Shown: one piece after another, positions 1 to 8,128 of the stretch | Layout: every line of letters begins with the position of its first letter | How positions within the stretch are numbered: position 1 is the first letter of the stretch | Assembly (NCBI RefSeq): GCF_019655435.1 | Contig: NZ_BPFH01000001.1 | Span: forward strand, 248,001 to 312,000 | Source: Jannaschia pagri | Lineage (GTDB): Bacteria; Pseudomonadota; Alphaproteobacteria; Rhodobacterales; Rhodobacteraceae | Length of the DNA: 64,000 nt | Reading direction: 5' to 3' | The notes under the pieces: generated by a model | The model's input: only the letters and a program-made list of their open reading frames with translations | Told to the model about the DNA's origin: nothing | The model's database searches: none | Translations under genes and position numbers: made by a program

Positions 1-516
1 AGCGTAGCCACCATCGCGACCGACGAACTGGGCATAGGTGCCCGCGGCGCGCGCGATCTGGCCGCCCTTGCCGGGCTTCAGCTCGATGTTGTGGACAATC
101 GTCCCGATGGGCATGCCGCTGAAGGGCATAGCGTTGCCGGGCTTGATGTCAGCCTTCGCCGAGGCCACGACGCGGTCGCCAACGGCTAGACGCTGAGGGG
201 CCAGGATGTAGGCCTGCTCACCATCGGTGTAGCGGATCAGGGCGATGAAGGCCGTCCGGTTCGGGTCATATTCGATCCGTTCGACGTTGGCCTGCACGTC
301 CAGCTTGTTACGTTTGAAATCGACGATCCGATAGAGACGCTTGGCGCCCCCGCCCTTGCGGCGCATCGTGATCCGTCCGGTGTTGTTGCGGCCACCATTC
401 TTGGTGAGGCCTTCGGTCAGCGCCTTGACGGGGCGACCTTTCCACAGCTCCGAACGGTCGATCAGTACCAGCCCACGCTGGCCCGGCGTCGTCGGCTTAT
501 ACGACTTAAGTGCCAT
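1..516 (-). CDS. rplB: 50S ribosomal protein L2 (3' end outside window)
   Basis: The first 172 codons of L2 are present; the gene runs off the left edge. L2 binds 23S rRNA and is needed for subunit joining and the peptidyl-transferase centre. The N-terminus [15 protein letters not shown] and the stretches [10 protein letters not shown] and GRDGG are typical L2. The ATG at 514-516 gives the normal L2 start. In most bacteria rplB follows rplW with almost no gap; here the stop of rplW is about 1.4 kb upstream with two opposite-strand genes between them, so rplB and whatever follows it must be expressed from their own promoter or by long read-through. Identity is certain from conservation; the separate transcription is an inference. 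Confidence 0.97.
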   Translation of the reverse strand, partial: MALKSYKPTTPGQRGLVLIDRSELWKGRPVKALTEGLTKNGGRNNTGRITMRRKGGGAKRLYRIVDFKRNKLDVQANVERIEYDPNRTAFIALIRYTDGEQAYILAPQRLAVGDRVVASAKADIKPGNAMPFSGMPIGTIVHNIELKPGKGGQIARAAGTYAQFVGRDGGYA

Positions 517-614
517 AGTTTACCTGTCTTCCGTTGTGTGTCGGACGGCGGCGCCGCCCGTATGTAAAGGGCCCCGAAGGTCCCCGGCTCTGGCGCCCGG
601 AGGCGCGACAGCAA

Positions 615-636
615 AGCCCCGGACGAATCCGGGGCT
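615..636 (-). promoter_or_regulatory. GC-rich hairpin in the presumed rplB leader
   Basis: A perfect 9-bp stem (AGCCCCGGA / TCCGGGGCT) with a 4-nt loop lies about 100 nt upstream of rplB. On the minus strand it is followed by only a weak T stretch (TTTGC), so it is more likely a leader structure or weak attenuator than a full terminator. It could be a site of r-protein feedback control, but no known leader motif was recognised. Confidence 0.4.
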
Positions 637-649
637 GTACCGATGGGGC

Positions 650-678
650 CGTTTAGGGGGCACGCCAGGTGGGGTCAA
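650..678 (-). promoter_or_regulatory. candidate promoter for rplB
   Basis: Minus-strand -35 TTGACC (678-673), a 17-bp spacer and -10 TAAACG (655-650) match a sigma-70-type housekeeping promoter. It would give a leader of about 127 nt that contains the hairpin at 615-636. Placement fits the need for a new promoter after the operon was split. Judged by eye only. The rest of 517-1119 holds no supportable gene. Confidence 0.4.
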
Positions 679-1119
679 GGGCGGTTTGCAGGACCACCGC
701 GCCTGATCCCGATGGGGGCTGGGTCACTGTCTCTGACCCGTCATTGGGCGTAGGAACCTGTCAGTCAGCAGACTGGCCTCGGGCGAGGATCATCTCAAGG
801 TCTGAGCACACTTGCTAACGCCCAAAAGCAGACCGATCCTTGTGGTTGAGACCGCACCAGGCACGGCTCGTCACAGGCGGTGCGGTCATGCCTCGCAGGG
901 ACCGCGGTCCCGCCGGTGGCGTCCATGCCAACTCTGCTCGCGATCAAAAAACTAGTACGGCGGACCTTACGGCATACAGCGGCATTCAATTGCACAGCGA
1001 CGGAGCAATCGGACACAACGCCGCATCTCGTTGCTTACAGGCATTTCAGAAATACTTGAAATCCAGAACGAGCCACCGTGCCGAACGGGTTTCGGCATGC
1101 AATTCAGGAGCACATCCCC

Positions 1120-1542
1120 ATGGCAATGGTCGACACCTTCGCCGATTACTCTCGCAAACTTCCAACAATCCGCAGTTCCGATTGGTTCCTGCGCATCCCG
1201 CTTGCAATCATCATCATGGAACAAGGGGCATTGAAGATCCCCGATATGGCCCTGCAGGCCGAAGGGTTCGGCATTCCCCTGGTCCTATTCGCCCTCGCAA
1301 CCTTCGCAGAGATTGCGGGCGGCGCCGCCATTCTCTTGGGCGGGTTTCTCCGCAACAACTGGATGACCGACCTCCTCACACGGCTGGGCGGGCTTGCCAT
1401 CTCGGTCGTCGTGGCCGGTGTGATCGCCCTCCTCTATTTCGGGCCTTTCAGCGGCTGGCAGTTCCAAGGGCTCTTGCTCGCGGGCGGGTTGTTCTTCCTG
1501 TTTCGCGGCAATGGTGACGTCAAAGATCGCAGCGTCATCTGA
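1120..1542 (+). CDS. DoxX-like small integral membrane protein
   Basis: This 140-residue protein is mostly hydrophobic, with three to four predicted membrane helices (roughly residues 24-40, 49-74, 86-105 and 114-128). The length, helix layout and the segment LFALATFAEIAGGAAILLGG resemble the DoxX/DoxD-like family of inner-membrane proteins, whose members are linked to respiratory-chain or oxidative-stress functions; the exact role is unknown. The ATG at 1120 was chosen because AGGAG lies at 1106-1110; the in-frame ATG at 1078 has no such site. It is antisense to the ribosomal genes on either side and probably co-directional with the small gene at 1653. The family call is by pattern only. Confidence 0.6.
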   Translation: MAMVDTFADYSRKLPTIRSSDWFLRIPLAIIIMEQGALKIPDMALQAEGFGIPLVLFALATFAEIAGGAAILLGGFLRNNWMTDLLTRLGGLAISVVVAGVIALLYFGPFSGWQFQGLLLAGGLFFLFRGNGDVKDRSVI

Positions 1543-1652
1543 CGCGCCGTCGGTCCAGCCGAAACCTTGGCTGGACCAATCCTGATAAGAATCCTGTGAT
1601 GCACATGCTGTCCGTGCAACACTCTGCCCACCAGACCACATAGGAGAACGAC

Positions 1653-1874
1653 ATGGCTTTGGGTGGAATGCTCGGCGGACTTGCCGACAGCTTGGGCGGC
1701 ATCGATGGCATCATCGAGAAACTGAATGACGCGGGCATTGACGCCTCGGTCATTGAAGGTCTCGACCTCGAAGCCATCGTCGGCATGATTGAGGAAAAGG
1801 GAATCGATCTCTCCATACTCGAAACCCTTGGGGTCTCTGTGGAAGACATCATTGAAAAGGTGAAGGGCGCCTAA
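1653..1874 (+). CDS. small acidic hypothetical protein (73 aa)
   Basis: I do not recognise this family. The 73-residue product is Gly/Ile/Glu/Asp-rich with no Cys, Pro, Phe, Trp or Tyr. An N-terminal glycine-rich segment (MALGGMLGGLADSLGG) is followed by repeating amphipathic stretches in which I-E-G/K-L/G-D-I patterns recur (IIEKLNDAGID, VIEGLDLEAIV, MIEEKGIDLSIL, VEDIIEKVKG). This could form a small helical bundle or a partner-binding protein. A clear AGGAG site at 1642-1646 and a strong terminator 24 bases past the stop support it being a real, expressed gene. It lies downstream of the DoxX-like gene, 110 bp away, and may share its transcript. Confidence 0.6.
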   Translation: MALGGMLGGLADSLGGIDGIIEKLNDAGIDASVIEGLDLEAIVGMIEEKGIDLSILETLGVSVEDIIEKVKGA

Positions 1875-1897
1875 TCGCCAGCCCCCGAGACCAACGA

Positions 1898-1924
1898 AAA
1901 GCCCCGCCTTCTCAGGCGGGGCTT
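1898..1924. terminator. bidirectional rho-independent terminator
   Basis: An 11-bp stem AAAGCCCCGCC / GGCGGGGCTTT with a 5-nt loop; the outer A/T pairs provide a U-tract in both directions. It lies between the convergent ends of the small acidic gene (plus) and rplW (minus), so it should end the rpsJ-rplC-rplD-rplW transcript as well as the small gene. Confidence 0.85.
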
Positions 1925-1964
1925 TGTGTTTGTTCCATCCGGCGTTTCGGCCGGACCTAGGTCA

Positions 1965-2249
1965 TTACAACCCGGTGGTCACGTCGATGGAGTTACCCTC
2001 TTCGAGCGTAACATAGGCCTTCTTTACGTCCTTACGGCGGCCAAGCTGACCGCGGAAACGCTTGGATTTGCCCTTGGTGATGGTCGTGTTCACGGCCTTC
2101 ACCTTCACGCCGAACAACTCTTCGACAGCCGCCTTGATCTGCGGCTTGGCGGCATCCATCGCCACCTCGAACACGACAGCGCCGTTCTCGGACGCCAGCG
2201 TCGCCTTCTCGGTGATGATGGGCTTACGGATCACGTCATAGGTGTTCAT
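1965..2249 (-). CDS. rplW: 50S ribosomal protein L23
   Basis: The 94-residue product is a normal-length L23, which sits at the polypeptide exit tunnel and docks trigger factor and SRP. It begins [15 protein letters not shown] and contains the conserved [17 protein letters not shown] loop. Its start overlaps the rplD stop by 4 nt (ATGA), indicating translational coupling. It is the last gene of this half of the S10 operon; a terminator follows at 1898-1924. Confidence 0.97.
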   Translation of the reverse strand: MNTYDVIRKPIITEKATLASENGAVVFEVAMDAAKPQIKAAVEELFGVKVKAVNTTITKGKSKRFRGQLGRRKDVKKAYVTLEEGNSIDVTTGL

Positions 2250-2866
2250 TTCAGCCGAGCCTCCAGAGCTTCGACACCCGCCTTCGTGAGCACGAGCGTG
2301 TCACGCTTGAGGATGTCCATCACGTTGGCGCCCATCGACGGCAGAACGTCGACCGTGGCGAGGTTCCGCGCAGCCTGCGCAAAGTCCTCGTTCACGGTCG
2401 CACCGTCGATCACCAGCGCGCGCTTCCAACCCAGATCCTTGACCTGCTTGGCCAAGGACGCGGTCTTGCCGCCGTCCAGGGTGGCCGCATCCACGACGAC
2501 CAGCTTGCCGGCCTGGGCCTTGGCGCTGAGCGCGTGGGCCAGACCCATCTTGCGGACCTTCTTCGTCAGGTCATGGGCGTGGCTGCGCGGGGTTGGGCCC
2601 TTGTAGACACCACCCTTGCGGAAGATTGGCGCCTTGCGGGAGCCGTGGCGTGCACCGCCGGAGCCCTTCTGACGGACGATCTTCTTGGTCGAATAGCTGA
2701 CCTCGGACCGTGTCTTGACCTTGTGCGTTCCGGCCTGCGCCTTGTTGCGCTGCCAGCGGACGACGCGGAACAGGATGTCGCGGCGCGGCTCCTGACCGAA
2801 GACTTCGTCCGACAGCTCAACCGAGCCAGCGGCGGAGCCGTCCATTTTGATGACGTCGAGTTTCAT
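2246..2866 (-). CDS. rplD: 50S ribosomal protein L4
   Basis: The 206-residue L4 has the extended basic loop ([15 protein letters not shown]) that reaches into 23S rRNA near the exit tunnel. In E. coli L4 represses the S10 operon, but no E. coli-type leader could be recognised here. It overlaps rplC and rplW by ATGA junctions on both sides, so it should be co-translated with them. The sequence is ordinary for the family. Confidence 0.97.
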   Translation of the reverse strand: MKLDVIKMDGSAAGSVELSDEVFGQEPRRDILFRVVRWQRNKAQAGTHKVKTRSEVSYSTKKIVRQKGSGGARHGSRKAPIFRKGGVYKGPTPRSHAHDLTKKVRKMGLAHALSAKAQAGKLVVVDAATLDGGKTASLAKQVKDLGWKRALVIDGATVNEDFAQAARNLATVDVLPSMGANVMDILKRDTLVLTKAGVEALEARLK

Positions 2867-3735
2867 TCGTCACCTTCCTTCTTGTCCGCGTCGGGATTGC
2901 CCGCCTGTGCGGAGTCCCCTGCGATCTGAGCTTCAGCTTCCTTCAACGCAGCCTCTTCGGCGGCGGCCTGCTCGGCGGCCAATGCTTCCTCGGCGGCTTT
3001 TGCTTCGGCTTCGGCGGCAGCAGCGGCTTCTTCGGCGGCCTTCATGGCTTCACGCTTGGCCGACATCAGCGCCGCTGGCAGGATCGCGTTTTCAGGGAAC
3101 GGCTTTTTGACCGCATCCTTAACCGTGACCCAACCACCCTTGGAGCCGGGAACGGCGCCTTTGACCATGATCAGGCCACGGTCGGTGTCGGTCTTGACGA
3201 CCTGCAGGTTCTGGGTCGTCACACGGGCGGCGCCCATGTGGCCAGCCATCTTCTTACCCTTGAACACCTTTCCGGGGTCCTGACACTGACCGGTGGAGCC
3301 GTGGGACCGGTGGCTGATCGACACACCGTGGGAGGCACGCAGACCACCAAAGTTGTGGCGCTTCATCGCACCGGCAAAACCCTTACCGATCGAGGTGCCG
3401 CTGACGTCAACGAACTGACCTTCGAAGTAGTGGTCCGCGATGATTTCCTCACCGACAGCGACCAGGTTTTCCGGGTCAACGCGGAACTCAACGATCTTGC
3501 GCTTGGGCTCGACACCCGCCTGCTTGAACACGCCGCGCATGGCTTGGCTGGTGCGCTTCACCTTGGCCGCACCCGCGCCGAGCTGGACAGCGGTGTAGCC
3601 GTGGGCATCTTCGGTGCGCTGACCGACGACCTGCAGGCCGTCAAGTTGCAACACGGTGACAGGGATCTGTTTCCCGTCTTCTTGGAAGAGGCGGGTCATC
3701 CCCACCTTCTTGGCGATCACTCCGGAACGCAACAT
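2863..3735 (-). CDS. rplC: 50S ribosomal protein L3 with Ala/Glu-rich C-terminal tail
   Basis: L3 is an early-assembly protein near the peptidyl-transferase centre. Residues 1-210 are a standard L3 ([36 protein letters not shown]; ends near LPAALM). A tail of about 75 residues follows, made almost entirely of Ala, Glu and Lys with a final acidic stretch, bringing the protein to 290 aa against about 210 in E. coli. The tail should be a surface-exposed charged helix. The start at 3735 was chosen over an in-frame upstream codon because AAGGAGG lies just 5' of it and alignment to L3 begins there. Confidence 0.96.
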   Translation of the reverse strand: MLRSGVIAKKVGMTRLFQEDGKQIPVTVLQLDGLQVVGQRTEDAHGYTAVQLGAGAAKVKRTSQAMRGVFKQAGVEPKRKIVEFRVDPENLVAVGEEIIADHYFEGQFVDVSGTSIGKGFAGAMKRHNFGGLRASHGVSISHRSHGSTGQCQDPGKVFKGKKMAGHMGAARVTTQNLQVVKTDTDRGLIMVKGAVPGSKGGWVTVKDAVKKPFPENAILPAALMSAKREAMKAAEEAAAAAEAEAKAAEEALAAEQAAAEEAALKEAEAQIAGDSAQAGNPDADKKEGDE

Positions 3736-3748
3736 GGTGATGCCCTCC

Positions 3749-4057
3749 TTAGACCGAGATCTGCACGTCAACGCCAGCGGCGAGGTCGAGCTTCATTAGC
3801 GCGTCAACCGTTTGGGGCGTGGGATCAACGATATCGAGCATCCGCTTGTGCGTGCGGATCTCCCACTGATCGCGGGATTTCTTATCGATGTGCGGCCCAC
3901 GCAATACGGTGAAGCGTTCAATCTTGTTCGGCAGCGGGATAGGACCGCGCACCTGGGCACCCGTGCGCTTGGCGGTGTTCACGATTTCCTGGGTGCTGGC
4001 ATCCAACACGCGGTAATCGAACGCCTTGAGCCGGATACGGATATTCTGGCTTTTCAT
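3749..4057 (-). CDS. rpsJ: 30S ribosomal protein S10 (NusE)
   Basis: The 102-residue product [15 protein letters not shown]... is a normal S10, a 30S head protein that also acts as NusE in antitermination with NusB. The ATG at 4057 gives the family's standard N-terminus; the open frame continues upstream only by chance. It is the first gene of rpsJ-rplC-rplD-rplW. In most bacteria it follows tuf directly; here a chemoreceptor gene and a 700-bp gap separate them. Confidence 0.97.
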   Translation of the reverse strand: MKSQNIRIRLKAFDYRVLDASTQEIVNTAKRTGAQVRGPIPLPNKIERFTVLRGPHIDKKSRDQWEIRTHKRMLDIVDPTPQTVDALMKLDLAAGVDVQISV

Positions 4058-4280
4058 GTCATTCGCCTGACAAGGCCGCACCCCCAAATTCCGGGAGGGA
4101 CGGCGTCCAAGTTGAGAGGAGGAAGCGGGCGCATCCCACCCCCTCATCGAACCCGAACGAAAGGTCTGACCAGCGCTGGCGAAGACCCTTCGTGAGACCG
4201 TGCCGATAGACCTTTGTGATCTGTCCCGCAACCCCAATTCGTCGCGTCTCAACGCCTGTCCAAAACGAGGTCGTCAACAC

Positions 4281-4308
4281 ACTCAAACGCCCGACCCGTT
4301 CTTCGCAA
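4281..4308 (-). promoter_or_regulatory. candidate rpsJ promoter
   Basis: Minus-strand TTGCGA (4308-4303), 16-bp spacer and TTGAGT (4286-4281) closely resemble the proposed secE promoter at 27353-27380 (TTGCGC-N16-TTAAGT). It would give a leader of about 215 nt. Weak by itself; supported mainly by the parallel. Confidence 0.3.
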
Positions 4309-4716
4309 CGCGCTCACGTTTAGTTTGACCCGTAGGCCAGACGATGAGCGCGCATAAGCAGCATCCGCTCCGCAGTTAGATCAATCCTTTCTTGTCCAGG
4401 CGGCCTGCAGTCGGGCACCTACGGTCGGCGCGCGCAATCCAAACGATACTAGTGAGCACAATGCCTTCGCGAAGACATTTCAAACACGGATAAATGGTCG
4501 CGAACGGCGGTACGTTAGAATGCTTGCACCTAATCCAAAGAGCGATGGTCACAACTATCTGCCCTGCAAATGCGCGCAGACTAGGTGAGCGCGTGTCGCT
4601 GGCGAACGAACTACAACGCAGGCCGCACCGGACAAGCGAGACGCGTCGCCCTCTCAAGATGGCATCAGGTCCGATCATTCTCCAGTATGCCCCGGCCTGA
4701 TCCACAAACGTGCTCA

Positions 4717-4740
4717 GGCCCGTTAAAAAATCGACGGGCC
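4717..4740 (-). terminator. candidate terminator after chemoreceptor gene
   Basis: Inverted repeat GGCCCGT / ACGGGCC 23 bases past the stop of the chemoreceptor gene, with a loop that on the minus strand contains TTTTTT. The U-run lies in the loop rather than after the stem, so its efficiency is uncertain. Confidence 0.45.
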
Positions 4741-4762
4741 CAGGTGCCCCGAGAGGCGGCCG

Positions 4763-6748
4763 CTACGCCACAACCGGAACGCTTGGCACTTCACGTTCAG
4801 AGACCTCAAACTCGGACATCAACGTCAGCATACGGGTCGCCGCTTCCTTAAGGGAGAGGTTCGCCTGCGTCACTTCTTCAAACATTGCCGTGTTCCGCTT
4901 CGTAGCCTCATCAATCTCTCCCAGCGAATGATTTATCTCACCAACGGCAACTGATTGCGCATCGGTTGAGCGCGCCACTTCGCCGGCCCGATCCCTGATG
5001 TCCGCAATGCGGCGGGTCAGGTTTTGGAGCGACTGCCCGGTCCGAGACACCTGCTGTTCCCCGGCTGCGATCTCCTTCGAGCTCTGCTCAATCAGTGTAC
5101 CAATTCGGTGCGCAGCATCGGACGCGCGGCCAGCGAGCGCGCGCACCTCGGAGGCGACCACCGCAAAACCGCGCCCTGCATCTCCGGCGCGGGCCGCCTC
5201 TACGCCCGCGTTTAAAGCCAGCAGATTAGTTTGAAACGCAATGTCGTCGATCACGCCGAGCGTTTCGGAAATCTCAAGGGATACCGACCGAATGGTCGAC
5301 ATGGCGAGGATGGCGTCTTGAACGGCGGTCTCCGCCATCCGCGCATCCTGGTCTGACGCCTGGGCAACCGATCGCATGTCGTCGGTCATTGCCGCTGTCG
5401 CCCGGGTGGTCGCCGCGATTTTGTCCAAAGTAGCTGTCGTAGATGTCAAAGACAGAGCCGTCTGTTCTGTCCGCAGAGCAAGCGACTCCGCCGAAGATGC
5501 AAGACCTCCGGTGTCTTCCAACATCACCACGGCGTGACGGGATAGACCCTGCAAGGCCGCTTCCAGATGACCCGCCATGGCGTTCGTGGACCCTTGAAGC
5601 TCTGCGAAGACCCCATGGTGCTCTCCACCCATGCGAGCGCCTAGCTTCCCCTGCTCCAGTTGACCGAGAACCGATATGACATCATCGATTTCCCGCTGCA
5701 CAAGCGCCAATAGATCGTTCAACATCGTTCGCAAGCGGTGTTGTTCCCGAGGCACTCCGATCACCGCAAGACGCCTTGTGAAGTCCCCCTGCGCCGCCGC
5801 CGAGGCTAAGGCTCCGAGGTCCGTGTGTAACCGGTCAAGCTCTGCGACTTTACGTTCCGCTTGCGCCACCTCTGCCGCAGCGCGCTCCGCAGCCGCAGCC
5901 TGCTCTGCGGCCTCAGCAGCGTCCCGATCAAGGGCAAGACGTGCGGCCTCGGTCTCCGCCTCGGCACTCCGTTTGGCAAGTTCCTGGCGTGCGACAATCC
6001 CGTCCTGGAACACGCCAAGAAGATCCGTGATGGCCTGTACCTCTCGATCGGAGGATCGAGGCATATCCACATCGGTACGATCATCGGCGAGAGCCTCCAT
6101 CACCTTGATAAGCTCTGCAAATGGTCGAGACACTTGAAGGCGCATCAAGCCCAGAACGGCCACGCCAAGGATAAGGGCAAGTGCGAAGGCGCTGAGCCAC
6201 CAAAGCCACCATTCCGAGGCCAGCGCAGCCCGAAGCTGCGCCTTTCCGAGCGTCACCTGTAACTCACCAAAGGCGGGCCCGTCCCGACCGATGGCGGAGG
6301 CAATCGGGACGTTTAAGACGAGCACATCCGCGACGGCTCCGGCATCACCCGCATCAGCGGGACTTGACGCCCTGCCAAGTTCCAAGATGACGTCGTCGAA
6401 TGCATCGATTGCACGGACCGCCATGATGTCGATCCCATCAAGTGTCATGAGATCAGACGTGATTGCCGCGGCTTCTCGGGAGTCATAGGCGCGAAGTGAT
6501 GGGGCCAACCGATCGCTGAGAAGACGCGCCTGCAAATCAGCGGACGCTCGAAACGTTCCCTCCAATTCCCCTGCGAGGCGATCATAACTGAAGGCCACCG
6601 AAACGATCAGACCAACCAGCAATATCAGGGTCGTCAAACCGGCAACACGAATACCAATCCCGCTCAGCATCTTGCGGGGGTCACCCGCGCCGACGGCCCG
6701 AAACGGATGGTGAAAGAAACGCTGTGCCGGGCCGGAAGAAGAAGTCAT
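4763..6748 (-). CDS. methyl-accepting chemotaxis protein (between tufA and rpsJ)
   Basis: A 661-residue membrane chemoreceptor that signals to CheW/CheA. TM1 is at about residues 33-53, a small periplasmic sensor domain at 54-178, TM2 at 180-204, a HAMP region at 205-257, an Ala/Glu coiled coil at 262-312, a second HAMP-like segment at about 315-395, then the MCP signalling domain with the invariant hairpin tip [19 protein letters not shown] (501-519). There is no C-terminal CheR-tethering pentapeptide. The gene interrupts the usual tuf-rpsJ junction. It has the same architecture as the receptor at 27431-29626, which also lies downstream of a tuf gene. No other che gene is in the window; the ligand is unknown. 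Confidence 0.93.
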   Translation of the reverse strand: MTSSSGPAQRFFHHPFRAVGAGDPRKMLSGIGIRVAGLTTLILLVGLIVSVAFSYDRLAGELEGTFRASADLQARLLSDRLAPSLRAYDSREAAAITSDLMTLDGIDIMAVRAIDAFDDVILELGRASSPADAGDAGAVADVLVLNVPIASAIGRDGPAFGELQVTLGKAQLRAALASEWWLWWLSAFALALILGVAVLGLMRLQVSRPFAELIKVMEALADDRTDVDMPRSSDREVQAITDLLGVFQDGIVARQELAKRSAEAETEAARLALDRDAAEAAEQAAAAERAAAEVAQAERKVAELDRLHTDLGALASAAAQGDFTRRLAVIGVPREQHRLRTMLNDLLALVQREIDDVISVLGQLEQGKLGARMGGEHHGVFAELQGSTNAMAGHLEAALQGLSRHAVVMLEDTGGLASSAESLALRTEQTALSLTSTTATLDKIAATTRATAAMTDDMRSVAQASDQDARMAETAVQDAILAMSTIRSVSLEISETLGVIDDIAFQTNLLALNAGVEAARAGDAGRGFAVVASEVRALAGRASDAAHRIGTLIEQSSKEIAAGEQQVSRTGQSLQNLTRRIADIRDRAGEVARSTDAQSVAVGEINHSLGEIDEATKRNTAMFEEVTQANLSLKEAATRMLTLMSEFEVSEREVPSVPVVA

Positions 6749-6806
6749 GCCGAGAGCGGTACGGCAAAAACCCTAAGACTTCGTTTTCTGTTTTGTAAAA
6801 ACGACG

Positions 6807-6830
6807 AAGGGCCCCTGTTGGGGGGCCCTT
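6807..6830 (-). terminator. rho-independent terminator of tufA
   Basis: Stem AAGGGCCCC / GGGGCCCTT (9 bp) with a 6-nt loop, 38 bases past the tuf stop, followed on the minus strand by CGTCG and TTTTT. The identical structure follows tufB. Confidence 0.75.
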
Positions 6831-6867
6831 GGAGTGTGTGGGGTGGGCGCCGGGGCGCCCGGTCAGG

Positions 6868-8043
6868 TCACTCGACGATCTTGGACACAACGCCCGCGCC
6901 AACCGTCCGGCCGCCTTCGCGGATGGCGAAGCGCAGGCCCTGCTCCATCGCGATCGGCGCGATCAGCTCAACGCCAAACGCCACGTTGTCGCCCGGCATC
7001 ACCATCTCCGTGCCCTCGGCCAGCTGAACCGTGCCCGTCACATCCGTCGTGCGGAAGTAGAACTGCGGGCGGTAGTTCGCGAAGAACGGCGTGTGACGGC
7101 CACCCTCGTCCTTGGTCAGGATGTAGGCCTCGGCCTCGAACTTCGTGTGCGGCGTCACCGACGACGGCTTGCACAGCACCTGGCCACGCTCAACGCCGTC
7201 ACGGTCGATACCACGCAGCAGCGCGCCAATGTTGTCGCCAGCCTCACCGCGGTCCAGCAGCTTGCGGAACATCTCAACGCCCGTGCAGGTCGTCTTCTGC
7301 GTGTCGCGGATGCCGACAATCTCGATCTCGTCGCCCACGTTGATCACGCCACGCTCCACCCGGCCGGTCACAACCGTACCACGGCCAGAGATCGAGAACA
7401 CGTCCTCAACCGGCATCAGGAACGGCTGGTCAACGGCCCGCTCGGGCGTGTCGATGTACTCATCAACAGCTGCCATCAATTCCTTAATTTTCTCTTCACC
7501 GATCTCGGGGTTGTTCCCCTCCATCGCCGCCAGGGCAGAGCCCGCAACGATCGGAATGTCGTCGCCGGGGTAGTCGTAGGACGACAGAAGCTCGCGCACT
7601 TCCATCTCCACGAGCTCCAGCAGCTCCTCGTCGTCGACCTGATCGACCTTGTTCATGAAGACGACCATCTTCGGGATGCCAACCTGGCGGCCCAGCAGGA
7701 TGTGCTCGCGCGTCTGGGGCATCGGGCCGTCGGCGGCGTTCACAACCAGGATCGCGCCGTCCATCTGAGCGGCACCGGTGATCATGTTCTTCACGTAGTC
7801 GGCGTGGCCGGGGCAGTCGACGTGGGCGTAGTGGCGCGCCTCGGTCTCGTATTCCACGTGCGCCGTCGAGATCGTGATCCCGCGGGCCTTCTCTTCGGGC
7901 GCGCCGTCAATCTGGTCGTAGGCCTTGAAGTCCCCAAAGTACTTCGTGATCGCCGCCGTCAGCGTCGTCTTCCCGTGGTCAACGTGGCCAATCGTGCCAA
8001 TGTTAACGTGCGGTTTCGTCCGTTCAAACTTTGCCTTCGCCAT
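6868..8043 (-). CDS. tufA: elongation factor Tu (copy A)
   Basis: The 391-residue GTPase delivers aminoacyl-tRNA to the ribosome. The G domain shows GHVDHGKTT (P-loop), DCPGHADY (G3) and NKVD (G4), followed by the two beta-barrel domains. The start [10 protein letters not shown] is preceded by GAGGAG. It ends the str operon (rpsL-rpsG-fusA-tufA). The protein and DNA are identical to the copy at 30124-31299. Confidence 0.98.
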   Translation of the reverse strand: MAKAKFERTKPHVNIGTIGHVDHGKTTLTAAITKYFGDFKAYDQIDGAPEEKARGITISTAHVEYETEARHYAHVDCPGHADYVKNMITGAAQMDGAILVVNAADGPMPQTREHILLGRQVGIPKMVVFMNKVDQVDDEELLELVEMEVRELLSSYDYPGDDIPIVAGSALAAMEGNNPEIGEEKIKELMAAVDEYIDTPERAVDQPFLMPVEDVFSISGRGTVVTGRVERGVINVGDEIEIVGIRDTQKTTCTGVEMFRKLLDRGEAGDNIGALLRGIDRDGVERGQVLCKPSSVTPHTKFEAEAYILTKDEGGRHTPFFANYRPQFYFRTTDVTGTVQLAEGTEMVMPGDNVAFGVELIAPIAMEQGLRFAIREGGRTVGAGVVSKIVE

Positions 8044-8071
8044 GGAAGGTCTCCTCTATCTTATCTGGGGA

Positions 8072-8121
8072 GCGGGATGACCCCGCCCTACGGTGATCGG
8101 TCAGGCGGGGTTACCCCCGCC
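8072..8121. repeat. paired GC-rich palindromes between fusA and tufA
   Basis: Two hairpins sit side by side: GCGGG/CCCGC (8072-8086) and GGCGGGG/CCCCGCC (8104-8121). The first CCCCGCC (8081-8087) can also pair with GGCGGGG (8104-8110), giving a mutually exclusive third structure. The core belongs to a family of palindromes found in most gaps of this ribosomal region. Confidence 0.65.
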
Positions 8122-8128
8122 GCACCGT

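Larger units (their letters stand above)
4058..4762. other. 705-bp gene-poor gap upstream of rpsJ
   Basis: No convincing gene is seen here. A minus-strand frame at 4376-4705 has no family resemblance and no Shine-Dalgarno sequence, and the 4440-4620 part is more AT-rich than the surroundings. The gap should carry the rpsJ promoter and leader, because the upstream chemoreceptor gene appears to end at its own terminator. Confidence 0.6.
6777..8044 (-). repeat. tuf repeat, copy A (1,268 bp)
   Basis: This segment is identical, as far as can be read, to 30033-31300. It covers the whole tuf gene plus about 90 bp downstream including the terminator. Identity stops abruptly one base upstream of the start codon. 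Such sharp identity of distant copies is the mark of gene conversion. Confidence 0.93.

Noticed and set aside
840-1517. Plus-strand frame overlapping the DoxX-like gene
   Set aside because: A different frame of the same region, Arg/His/Pro-rich, without a ribosome-binding site; the DoxX-like frame has hydrophobic helices and AGGAG.
4376-4705. Possible minus-strand gene upstream of rpsJ
   Set aside because: No ribosome-binding site, no family similarity, odd composition; more likely leader and promoter DNA.
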